From Roseovarius sp. (GTDB lineage: Bacteria > Pseudomonadota > Alphaproteobacteria > Rhodobacterales > Rhodobacteraceae), in assembly GCA_007125415.1 (NCBI GenBank), contig SLDH01000162.1:1-17141 (forward strand): a stretch of 17,141 bases of DNA, written 5' to 3'. The translations under genes and the position numbers were made by a program. The notes beneath the pieces are model-generated. The model worked only from the letters and a program-made list of their open reading frames with translations, searched no databases and had not been told where the DNA came from. Of this stretch, positions 1 to 6,908 are shown piece by piece; the first letter of the stretch is position 1; each line of letters starts with the position of its first letter.

Positions 1-538
1 GAGCCAGGAAGCGCTGTGGTTCATTGGTGGTGTTCTGAAACACGCCAAGACGCTGAACGCTTTCACCAACCCCTCGACCAACAGCTACAAGCGTCTGATT
101 CCGGGCTTCGAGGCGCCTGTGCTGCGCGCCTATTCCGCGCGCAACCGCTCGGGCTGCGTGCGCATCCCGTGGACCGAGAGCCCCAAGGCGAAACGTGTCG
201 AGGCCCGCTTCCCCGATCCCTCGGCCAACCCCTACCTGTGTTTTGCAGCACTGCTCATGGCCGGGCTCGACGGGATCAAGAACAAGATCGACCCGGGCGA
301 GGCGATGGACAAGAACCTATATGATCTGCCCGCCGAAGAGCTCGAAGGCATTCCCACCGTCTGCGGATCGCTGCGCGAAGCCATTGACGCCCTCAAGGCC
401 GATCATGACTTCCTTCTGGCCGGCGATGTGTTCACCAAGGATCAGCTCGATGGCTATATTGACCTCAAGATGGAAGAGATCGAGCTCTTCGAGCACACAC
501 CTCATCCGGTCGAGTTCGGAATGTATTACAGCTGCTGA
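1..538 (+). CDS. glnA: Type I glutamine synthetase, C-terminal part (5'-truncated by window)
   Basis: Catalyses ATP-dependent glutamate plus ammonia to glutamine in the cytoplasm, the entry point of nitrogen assimilation. The reading frame starts at base 2, is open from the window edge and ends at TGA 536-538, giving about 178 C-terminal residues of a family normally near 470. Recognisable family motifs are the substrate/ATP-site segment NRSGCVRIP, the block [15 protein letters not shown], and the C-terminal [20 protein letters not shown] carries the tyrosine (codon 320-322) that is adenylylated by GlnE in the GSI-beta class, so activity is probably controlled by adenylylation as in other proteobacteria. 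The upstream partner expected in this class, glnB, would lie outside the window. The gene is followed by an intrinsic terminator. Identity is very secure. Confidence 0.97.
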   Translation, partial: SQEALWFIGGVLKHAKTLNAFTNPSTNSYKRLIPGFEAPVLRAYSARNRSGCVRIPWTESPKAKRVEARFPDPSANPYLCFAALLMAGLDGIKNKIDPGEAMDKNLYDLPAEELEGIPTVCGSLREAIDALKADHDFLLAGDVFTKDQLDGYIDLKMEEIELFEHTPHPVEFGMYYSC

Positions 539-560
539 TTGCAGCCAGAATAAAGCTTGT

Positions 561-592
561 GAAGGGCGCCCGCCACGGCGCCCTTCTCTTTT
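561..592 (+). terminator. Rho-independent terminator after glnA
   Basis: A perfect 10-bp stem (GAAGGGCGCC at 561-570 pairing with GGCGCCCTTC at 577-586), loop CGCCAC, then the T-rich tail TCTTTT. It lies 22 bp after the glnA stop on the same strand, so it very probably ends the glnA transcript and separates it from the downstream hypothetical gene. Confidence 0.92.
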
Positions 593-646
593 GGCTCAGA
601 ATGCGAAACACAGTGTTCCACCTCGCCCTCGATTCGTCGTTCCGGG

Positions 647-681
647 GTGAACAATGGGCCATCCGATGAAGTCTTGTTCAC
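647..681. repeat. 8-bp inverted repeat, possible operator
   Basis: GTGAACAA at 647-654 and its exact reverse complement TTGTTCAC at 674-681 are separated by 19 bp, so the half-sites start 27 bp apart. The repeat sits between the glnA terminator and the next + strand gene. No U-run follows, so it does not look like a terminator. It could be a protein-binding site, but no regulator family is recognised and a chance match is possible. Confidence 0.35.
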
Positions 682-785
682 ACAATTTCAGGAATTCTCG
701 CCCTCAAGTTTCCATATTTGAAACATACTGATCTCTCAGTTGCCTGCGACACATCCACTGCGTGACAACATGGCGGGACTTCAAA

Positions 786-1658
786 ATGACCCAGGACAAA
801 CAGTGGGTTGCCGGCGGGTTGGTATTTCTCGGTACGAGACAGATAGACATCACGGAAACCGTGCAACGCGTCGCTGATGCTCTCGAGGCCTTTGGCAACC
901 GCGTTCTGGGGATGCGGATCGGCAGCGCCAAGACAGGGTTCCTGCAGACGACCTATCACGATGTGCAGCTGGCCCTGCATCATGACGATAGTGCAGCCTT
1001 GCCGCGCGGGGCCGCGGGCGTGTTCATGAATGTGGAAGTCACGAACCGGCCAGAGGCCCAATCTGCCGAAGCGATGGCCGCTGATCTGTTGCTGATTCAA
1101 CTGCGGCGCATGCTCCACCAGAGCTATGTCGCAAAATGCGATGAACGCTCGGCCGGCCACCCCGGCCGCCCCATCGAAGCGGTTCCGCACACCGATGATC
1201 CCTGCGCCGCTGGCGGCGCCCAGTGCGGTCAGGTGGAGCCCCGCTTGCCTGACTTGCGGCGTGGTCTCCTGAGGCGACGGTGCCCCCGGTCGACTTCGCA
1301 GGTGGAATACGAGCGGCAGCGCAGCCATATCCTTGCCCGGATCAGCCATGAGCAAAAATGGGATCAGGCACCCGAGGATCAGTTTCATCTTCGAACCGCG
1401 ATGCGCGACCCGGACCTCGTCGAGCAGAGCGATCCATCCGAGATGGACCGCATCCGGCTGTCTGCCTGGTTGCTGTCCATCGCCGTGGCGCTCCTGTGCC
1501 TCCCGGTGGGCGTCGCTCTGGCGGTGATCAACCTCTTCCGGGGCGAAAACCTGCGCCTCGCCTCCCAGACGGCGGCCCTTACGGGAACATTTGTAACCCT
1601 GCAAGCAACGGGGGCCGTGGCACAGGCTACGCAGGTGATCCAGACTGTTCTGAGCTAG
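786..1658 (+). CDS. Hypothetical protein with hydrophobic C-terminal membrane segment
   Basis: Encodes 290 residues from ATG 786 (MTQDKQWVAGG...). An in-frame GTG at 762 would add eight residues; neither start has a strong Shine-Dalgarno, and 786 is preferred because the conserved-looking text begins there. Residues about 1-120 look like a soluble alpha/beta domain. A variable, Arg/Pro-rich middle follows. Residues about 228-251 are strongly hydrophobic (AWLLSIAVALLCLPVGVALA), followed by RGENLRLASQTAALTGTFV, suggesting one or two membrane segments near the C terminus. The layout resembles uncharacterised Rhodobacteraceae proteins, from memory and unchecked. G/C-rich third positions support this frame. 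The last 32 bp overlap the convergent ABC transporter gene. Function is unknown; a frameshift in the weakly conserved middle cannot be excluded. Confidence 0.72.
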   Translation: MTQDKQWVAGGLVFLGTRQIDITETVQRVADALEAFGNRVLGMRIGSAKTGFLQTTYHDVQLALHHDDSAALPRGAAGVFMNVEVTNRPEAQSAEAMAADLLLIQLRRMLHQSYVAKCDERSAGHPGRPIEAVPHTDDPCAAGGAQCGQVEPRLPDLRRGLLRRRCPRSTSQVEYERQRSHILARISHEQKWDQAPEDQFHLRTAMRDPDLVEQSDPSEMDRIRLSAWLLSIAVALLCLPVGVALAVINLFRGENLRLASQTAALTGTFVTLQATGAVAQATQVIQTVLS

Positions 1659-3372
1659 CCCGGCTCTGCCATTCGGTCGTGATCCTGCCACCGGGTTCCA
1701 GCCGGTGAATCACATCCGCAGCCTGAGCAAGGCCGCTGTTGTGGGAAATGGTCAGGATCGTAAGTTCCTCGCGCAGCTTGCGCAGCGTGCCGATGATCGC
1801 GGCTTCGCTATCGGGGTCAAGCGCGCTGGTGGCCTCATCGAGGATCAGGAGCGTCGGATCATTGATGAGCGCGCGGGCAATCGCGATGCGCTGACGCTGC
1901 CCGCCCGACAGCCGCCCGCCGCGCTCGCCCACATCCGATTGCAACCCCTGCGGCAAGGCGCGCACGAAATCCCACGCGCCCGCTTTCCTGAGCGCCTCGA
2001 CCGCGCGCGCCTCGGAAATCGCAGGGTCTCCCAGCGTCACGTTATGCAGCACGGTGTCGTGCAGAAGCACCGTTTCCTGTGGCACATAGCCCACCATGCG
2101 CCGCCAGGCCTTCAGATCAACCTCTCCCAACGGCGTATCATCGAGAAAGACCTCACCGGCATCGGGCCGGATCAGCCCGATCACGAGGTCGATCACCGTG
2201 GTCTTGCCCGAGCCCGAAGGCCCGATCACCGTGGTGATGCGCTTTGCCGGGATCTCCAGATCAAGCGCGGAAAAGACGCGATGCCCGTCATAGACCATGC
2301 CGACCCTGCGCAGATGGATGCCCTCATCGAGCGTCGGCGTGACATGGCCGCCAAGATGCTCCATTTCTTCCTCGGCGGCACGGCTTGTTTCCTTGAGTGA
2401 CCAGTAGGCGCTGTCGTTCTGCGCGAGTTTCTGATATTGCTTCTGCACCTTGCCCAGAAAGGCAAAGGCGCGCCCCAGCGTGACGGCGAGGATCACCACG
2501 ACGGCGAACTCGATATCGAGCACCCCGAGGGCCACATAGACCCCCAGCGCGATCAGGCAGACAAAAAGCAGATCCTGGCCCGAATAAAGCCCGGCCTCGG
2601 CCAGCACCTGCCGGCGCTTGGCCTTGTTGAGGCGATTGGTTTCGCGTTTGAGAAGGTCATCCACCTGGTCCTCGCGCGCCATCGCCTTGAGCGGTTTGAC
2701 CGATTGCAGCATGTCGGTGACATGCGACATGAGCGAAATCATCAGATCGGTCTGCTTGCGCCCGGCCCTGCGGGTGATCCGCACGAGAAAATGCGAAAGC
2801 CCGATGATGAGCGCCCCGCCCACGAGGCTCAGGAGCGTGGCCTGCCAGGAGACCGCCACCGCAATCGCGCCATAGACCACCGCCTGAATGAAGAAGGTGA
2901 TCGCCATGGCACCCTGCATGTAGGCGGTCGAGGCGCGCTGCGCCTCGGTTGCGAGCGCGTTGCTGAGCTTGCCCGCCGGCTGATGGAGAAAGAAGTTCCA
3001 GCGGCTGCGCATCATGTTGCGCAGCACTTCGAGCCGCAGATCGGTCGCTACCTGTGCTGCCGTATAGCCGGCCTGCCGCTTGGCGATGAGCAAAAGCACC
3101 GCCTTGATGGTGGCTGCCACCACGATCAGGATGGTGAGCGCGCCCAGGGTTACCGGAACGCCCAGCCGCGCCAGGATATCGAGCACGAATTGCTCGAACT
3201 CGCTTGGGGGAGCCGCAGCTTCGCTGCCCTCGCCCGTGCCCATCGCGATCTTGAGAAGGGGCAGAAGGGCAGAGACTCCCAGACCTTCGACCACACCCGA
3301 CAGCAGCAACGCCAGCAACATCAGAAAGCTGGCCATGGGGTAGGCCCTGAAGAGATGAAGCATCATGCGCAT
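1627..3372 (-). CDS. MsbA-type ABC exporter half-transporter (fused membrane and ATPase domains)
   Basis: 581 residues: an N-terminal exporter-type transmembrane domain (residues about 1-330, with hydrophobic stretches near 14-40, 78-97, 155-195 and 265-305) and a C-terminal nucleotide-binding domain. The ATPase is complete: Walker A GPSGSGKT (384-391), Q-loop glutamine in VPQE (432), signature LSGGQRQR (488-495), Walker B LLILDEATSALD (508-519) and switch histidine in ISHNS (544). Such proteins act as inner-membrane dimers, and relatives flip lipid A or other lipids, or export peptides and drugs. It lies downstream of the sphingolipid genes on the same strand after a 179-bp gap, so a sphingolipid or ceramide flippase role is plausible, but this is inference from context. 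ATG 3372 is the first start, with nearby alternatives at 3366 and 3363. Its 3' end overlaps the convergent neighbour. Confidence 0.9.
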   Translation of the reverse strand: MRMMLHLFRAYPMASFLMLLALLLSGVVEGLGVSALLPLLKIAMGTGEGSEAAAPPSEFEQFVLDILARLGVPVTLGALTILIVVAATIKAVLLLIAKRQAGYTAAQVATDLRLEVLRNMMRSRWNFFLHQPAGKLSNALATEAQRASTAYMQGAMAITFFIQAVVYGAIAVAVSWQATLLSLVGGALIIGLSHFLVRITRRAGRKQTDLMISLMSHVTDMLQSVKPLKAMAREDQVDDLLKRETNRLNKAKRRQVLAEAGLYSGQDLLFVCLIALGVYVALGVLDIEFAVVVILAVTLGRAFAFLGKVQKQYQKLAQNDSAYWSLKETSRAAEEEMEHLGGHVTPTLDEGIHLRRVGMVYDGHRVFSALDLEIPAKRITTVIGPSGSGKTTVIDLVIGLIRPDAGEVFLDDTPLGEVDLKAWRRMVGYVPQETVLLHDTVLHNVTLGDPAISEARAVEALRKAGAWDFVRALPQGLQSDVGERGGRLSGGQRQRIAIARALINDPTLLILDEATSALDPDSEAAIIGTLRKLREELTILTISHNSGLAQAADVIHRLEPGGRITTEWQSRASSEQSGSPA

Positions 3373-3424
3373 GGCGGGGCGGTTCCGGGCTGGATTACGG
3401 AGCGCGGACAGCCGCGCTGCGGCG

Positions 3425-3453
3425 TGTATCGCCTCTCACGGCGGCAAGGTCAA
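3425..3453 (-). promoter_or_regulatory. Candidate sigma-70 promoter for the ABC exporter gene
   Basis: On the minus strand TTGACC (3448-3453) is followed after 17 bp by GATACA (3425-3430). The predicted start would fall about 45 bp upstream of the ABC transporter ATG. It lies in the only sizeable gap of the minus-strand block, which supports partly independent transcription of the exporter. The -10 match is only moderate. Confidence 0.33.
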
Positions 3454-3551
3454 ATGCCCGTGATGCACAGGCGCGCCGGATGCGGGTCAAGCGGCAGGTT
3501 TCGCCTTTCGGATTGCTGCCCGTGGAATCGCTCGGCACTGCATCATCTGAA

Positions 3552-4487
3552 TCAGGGCGCGTTGCCTCCGGCATGGCTGCGGGCGATCACCGTCTCAAAA
3601 CCCTGAAGTGCCTCGATCTGTCGCGCCGCGCTCAAGCGGCGGGTCTTGACCGACAGCGCCCAGCCTTCGGGCCGAGTGGCGATCCGGTAGAGATTGTAGG
3701 CCGCCGGCTCATGATGCATGGAGGAGGCGGAAGGCACACCGATCACCGGTGCTGCCCCGTCTGCCGTATCGATCTCCTGCAGATGGCTGCGATGGCTGTG
3801 ACCGTGCAGCAAAAGCTCCGCTCCCTCCCGCGCAAGCACCCCCTGCAACGCCGGCGCGTCGAGAAGCGCCTTGCGCGCGGGCACCGTTCCCGCAAGGGGT
3901 GGATGATGGATCATCAGCACACGGCAGAGCCCGGCCTCGCGCGCCCTTGCAAGCAATGGCGCGAGGCGCGCAAGCTGCGCCTCACCCAGCGCCCCCACCG
4001 CCAGCCCGGGGCGCGAGGCGATCGCCGTTGAAAGGCCCATGAGCGCCACCTGTCCGCGCACCCGCAGATAGGGAAAGGCATGCGCCTGGTTCCTCGCAGG
4101 CGAATCCCCTTGCCAGAAAGGGCGCCAATGCGCCCCGCCCCGCTCCCACGCGCCTTTGACCATGGCTTCGTGATTGCCGGGGATCACGCTGACATTCTCA
4201 GGCTCGCCAAGGTCGTCGAGCCAGGCATGTGCTTGCAGATATTCCGTTTCCAGCCCCAGATTGGTCAGATCGCCCGTCACCGCGATATGATCCGGCCCCT
4301 GCTGCGCCAGATCGGCCGTGAGCGCGTCAAGCGTTTCGCGCCGGTGGCGATGCCGGCGGTTGAGGTGCCATGACAGATAGCTCAGCGTGCGCTTGCCCAG
4401 AAAATCGCGCGGGGTCACCCCGGGGGTGAGCGGCAGATGCGGGTCCGACAGATGCGCCAGCAGAAATGAGGGCTGATCCGGCTTCAC
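3552..4487 (-). CDS. Calcineurin-like metallophosphoesterase
   Basis: 311 residues starting at GTG 4487 (MKPDQPSFLLAHLSDPHL), only 6 bp after the SPT stop, so translation is probably coupled. The binuclear-metal motifs are all present in order: D15-x-H17 in SDPH, G-D73 in TGDLTN, GNHE (104-107), HH at 194-195 in MIHHPP, and HGHSH (228-232). This is the class III cyclic-nucleotide-phosphodiesterase-like branch of calcineurin phosphoesterases, which cleave phosphomono- or diesters including lipid phosphates (e.g. LpxH-type). No signal peptide is visible, suggesting a cytoplasmic enzyme. Position directly behind SPT suggests a sphingolipid head-group or phosphate-removal step; substrate is not determinable from sequence. 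Confidence 0.88.
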   Translation of the reverse strand: MKPDQPSFLLAHLSDPHLPLTPGVTPRDFLGKRTLSYLSWHLNRRHRHRRETLDALTADLAQQGPDHIAVTGDLTNLGLETEYLQAHAWLDDLGEPENVSVIPGNHEAMVKGAWERGGAHWRPFWQGDSPARNQAHAFPYLRVRGQVALMGLSTAIASRPGLAVGALGEAQLARLAPLLARAREAGLCRVLMIHHPPLAGTVPARKALLDAPALQGVLAREGAELLLHGHSHRSHLQEIDTADGAAPVIGVPSASSMHHEPAAYNLYRIATRPEGWALSVKTRRLSAARQIEALQGFETVIARSHAGGNAP

Positions 4488-4493
4488 CGACGC

Positions 4494-5702
4494 TCAGCCG
4501 ACCCGCTCGGGCAACACCGTCTCCGACGGCGTGCCCAGTTTCCCGAAGGCGGCGAGGATCCGGTCGATCTGGTCGAAATCATGCGCCGCACTCAGGCTGC
4601 AGCGCAAGAGCGACGCGCCATCCGGGGCGGCGGGCGGGATCACCAGATTGACATAGATGCCGTTATTCAGAAGCGCATTCCAGAGCCGCACCGCCTCTTC
4701 ATGCGAGGGCACCTGCACGGCGATGACGGGGCTTGGCTCGGAGGCGAGCCTGTAGCCCAGTGCGCGCAGGCCGTCATGCAGGCGCTCTGCATTGGCCCAG
4801 AGCCGCGCCTTGAGTTCAGGCCGGCCGCGCACGGCATCGAGCGCCACATGCGCCGCCGCCACGCTGGCGGGGCTGGGTGAGGCGCTGAAGATATAGGGCC
4901 GGCTGCCATAGCGCAAAAGCCGCATCTCCGGGTGACGGCTCACACAGAAGCCCCCCAGCGAGGCGAGGCTCTTGCTGAAGGTGCCGGTGATGAAATCGAC
5001 CTTATCCAGAATGCCTTCCGCCTCGCAGACGCCGCGCCCTGTTTCGCCGTAGATGCCGAAGGAATGCGCCTCATCGACCATCAGCCAGGCACCGTATTCC
5101 TTGGCTACCGCGCATATTTCCGCGAGCGGTGCGGTATCGCCCCACATGCTGTAAAGCCCTTCGGCCACCACCAGCGCGCCCTCGGCCTCGTCCCCCATGC
5201 GGCGCAGACGCTTGCGCAGATCGTCGGCATCATTGTGCTTGAAGGTGAAGTAATCGGCCCCGCTGATGCGGCAGCCATCATAGATGCAGGCATGGCTATG
5301 CGCATCGAGCACCACCTTGTCACCGGGGCGCAGGAGCCCCATGAGCAGGCCCAGATTGGTCTGATAGCCGGTGGAGAAAAGCATCGCCGAGGGGTAGCCG
5401 TAAAACGCGGCAAAGGCGTCCTCAAGGGCTGCATGGCTGTGAAAGCTGCCATTGGCCATGCGCGAGCCGGTGGTGCCGCTGCCCTGCTCATGCATGGCGG
5501 CGGTGGCGGCCTCGAGGACCCCTTCGTCGAAGGTCAGCCCGAGGTAATTGTTGGTGCCGAAGAGAAGCGTCGGCTTGCCCGCGATCATGGCTTCGGTGGG
5601 CGAAAGGATTTTCTCCATCACCACGCGGCTCGGATCGGCGGCCATGGCCTGCGCCGTGTCGCGAACTCGGGCAAGCTCGGCAAATCGGTCGGAAATGCTC
5701 AT
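4494..5702 (-). CDS. spt: Serine palmitoyltransferase (PLP-dependent alpha-oxoamine synthase)
   Basis: 402 residues, cytoplasmic fold-type I PLP enzyme. It should condense L-serine with a long acyl thioester, releasing CO2 and giving 3-ketosphinganine, the first step of sphingolipid synthesis. Family residues seen: His137 in HSHACIYDG (stacks on PLP), Asp210 and His213 in VDEAHSFG, and Schiff-base Lys244 in TGTFSKSLASLGGF. The tail RPYIFSAS...LLRCSLSAAH resembles Sphingomonas SPT more than 8-amino-7-oxononanoate synthase or 2-amino-3-ketobutyrate ligase, and the adjacent ACP, acyl ligase and CerR-like gene agree. The loop carrying Arg in Sphingomonas SPT (RPPATP) reads IPPAAP here, with Ile355 in place of Arg. 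Starts at ATG 5702, overlapping the ACP stop by 4 bp (ATGA), with a good Shine-Dalgarno GGAGAAG just upstream. A BioF/Kbl alternative is possible but unlikely. Confidence 0.9.
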   Translation of the reverse strand: MSISDRFAELARVRDTAQAMAADPSRVVMEKILSPTEAMIAGKPTLLFGTNNYLGLTFDEGVLEAATAAMHEQGSGTTGSRMANGSFHSHAALEDAFAAFYGYPSAMLFSTGYQTNLGLLMGLLRPGDKVVLDAHSHACIYDGCRISGADYFTFKHNDADDLRKRLRRMGDEAEGALVVAEGLYSMWGDTAPLAEICAVAKEYGAWLMVDEAHSFGIYGETGRGVCEAEGILDKVDFITGTFSKSLASLGGFCVSRHPEMRLLRYGSRPYIFSASPSPASVAAAHVALDAVRGRPELKARLWANAERLHDGLRALGYRLASEPSPVIAVQVPSHEEAVRLWNALLNNGIYVNLVIPPAAPDGASLLRCSLSAAHDFDQIDRILAAFGKLGTPSETVLPERVG

Positions 5703-5959
5703 GCGTTCTTCTCCGTCAATGTCCCGATCTTGTCGGCGAGGTCCTGCACGGTTTCCACATCGGCCATGGCGTTGAGCGGCAGGCTGATGTCGTAATGATC
5801 TTCGATCTCCACCAGCAATTCCATCAGGCTGACGGAATCAAGATTGAGATCGGCGACCAGATGGGTCTGTGCGCCCAAGGGCCCGGATTTCGCCGGAAAC
5901 CGCTCCAGAAAGCCGAAAAGCGTTGGCAGGATGTCTTGCGTCGATGCATCAGATGACAT
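5699..5959 (-). CDS. Dedicated acyl carrier protein of the sphingolipid cluster
   Basis: 86 residues, acidic, typical ACP size. The phosphopantetheine-attachment motif is LNLDSVSLMEL, with Ser42 as the predicted modified residue, followed by helix-III text (EIEDHYDISLPL). It probably carries the fatty acyl chain activated by the upstream ligase and presents it to SPT; an ACP next to SPT is also found in Caulobacter and Sphingomonas-type clusters. It overlaps the preceding reductase gene by 11 bp (5949-5959) and the SPT start by 4 bp, so the three genes are translationally coupled. It differs from the housekeeping AcpP, which is normally beside fabF, and from D-alanine carrier proteins by its context. 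Confidence 0.9.
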   Translation of the reverse strand: MSSDASTQDILPTLFGFLERFPAKSGPLGAQTHLVADLNLDSVSLMELLVEIEDHYDISLPLNAMADVETVQDLADKIGTLTEKNA

Positions 5960-6908
5960 GGGTCACACCTTCATTTCGTCCAGTTTTCCGCGCTGAAAGC
6001 AGCGGCGCAAGCCCCTCGGGGAGCGGCAGTTTCGGGCACCAGCCGGCGGCCTGCGTGAGAGCTTCGTTATCGCAGACCCAATCGGGGTGGCGCAACTCGT
6101 TTACCTTGCCGGGCGTCAGCATCGGCTGGTAATTCAGAACGCGGGCGGCCATCAGGTTGGCAAAGGCCACCGTTCGTAAAAGCGTCTCGGGCAGCGGAAT
6201 GCGCCAGCCACGCCCGCGACCTGCGACCGCTTCGACGATATCGGCGATCTCATCCCATCCATAGCCGCCCTCATGCCCGTCATGGAGCGCATAGATGCCG
6301 CGCGCATCCGCCTCCAGCAGCGCGAGGACCGCTCCGGCCAGGTCCGCCACATGCAAGAGCGACGCGCGCGCGCCTTTCTGTCCCGGCATGGGCGTGATGC
6401 CCCGGGCCATGAGCCGAAAGAGCGGCAGAAGTTCCACATCCCCTGCCCCATAGATCGCAGGCGGGCGCAGGACCACGCAGGACGTGGTGTCATCAGACAG
6501 AACAGTGCTCAGCGCCTCCTCACCGGCCCGCTTGCTCGCGGCATAGGGCGAAAGCTGCGGCTCGCGCGCGGCAAGCGACGAAACGAGGATGAACCGGCCC
6601 ACCCCGGCGGCCTGCGCCGCCTGGGCCGCGCGCGCAACGCCCTCGACATTGACGGGGTTGAAATCGGCTGATGTTCGGCCCCGCACGACACCGGCGATGT
6701 GGACGACCGCCGACGCGCCCGCCACAAGGGTCTCGAGAGCGGCGTCATCATGCAGTCCGCCGCTCTGCGTCTCAAGCAGGGCGTGCCGTATCGGCAAGGC
6801 GCGCCGATGGATGAGCGCGCGAACCTGATGCCCCTCGGCCAGCAGTTTCGCGATGACCGCCTGCCCCACAAATCCTGCTGCGCCGGTGACGGCAACGGGA
6901 CCTGTCAT
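5949..6908 (-). CDS. cerR: NAD(P)-dependent epimerase/dehydratase-family reductase, CerR-like (ceramide reductase)
   Basis: 319 residues from ATG 6908. The frame stays open further upstream, but that stretch lies inside the ligase gene, and ATG 6908 forms a 4-bp ATGA overlap with the ligase stop. Extended short-chain dehydrogenase fold: dinucleotide-binding TGAAGFVG (residues 8-15), active-site serine in LVSSLAA (110-111), and the catalytic pair YAASK (Tyr122, Lys126). In Caulobacter the NAD-epimerase-like gene in the same cluster (CerR) reduces 3-keto-ceramide to dihydroceramide, and the same role is inferred here. Sugar-nucleotide epimerase or a general steroid-dehydrogenase-like activity are alternatives from fold alone; the cluster makes the lipid role more likely. 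Confidence 0.8.
   Translation of the reverse strand: MTGPVAVTGAAGFVGQAVIAKLLAEGHQVRALIHRRALPIRHALLETQSGGLHDDAALETLVAGASAVVHIAGVVRGRTSADFNPVNVEGVARAAQAAQAAGVGRFILVSSLAAREPQLSPYAASKRAGEEALSTVLSDDTTSCVVLRPPAIYGAGDVELLPLFRLMARGITPMPGQKGARASLLHVADLAGAVLALLEADARGIYALHDGHEGGYGWDEIADIVEAVAGRGRGWRIPLPETLLRTVAFANLMAARVLNYQPMLTPGKVNELRHPDWVCDNEALTQAAGWCPKLPLPEGLAPLLSARKTGRNEGVTHVI

Noticed and set aside
678..1691. Open frame of 337 codons on the minus strand opposite the hypothetical gene
   Set aside because: It has no recognisable domain, starts inside the ABC transporter gene and is explained by high-GC antisense to the plus-strand gene, which has better codon texture and a plausible membrane segment.
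2437..3606. Long plus-strand open frame opposite the ABC transporter
   Set aside because: No domain match by eye, and the minus strand has every ABC transporter motif in order.
4494..5702. Calling the PLP enzyme BioF (8-amino-7-oxononanoate synthase)
   Set aside because: No other biotin gene is nearby, while an ACP, acyl ligase and ceramide-reductase-like gene are directly coupled, and the C-terminal text matches bacterial SPT better.
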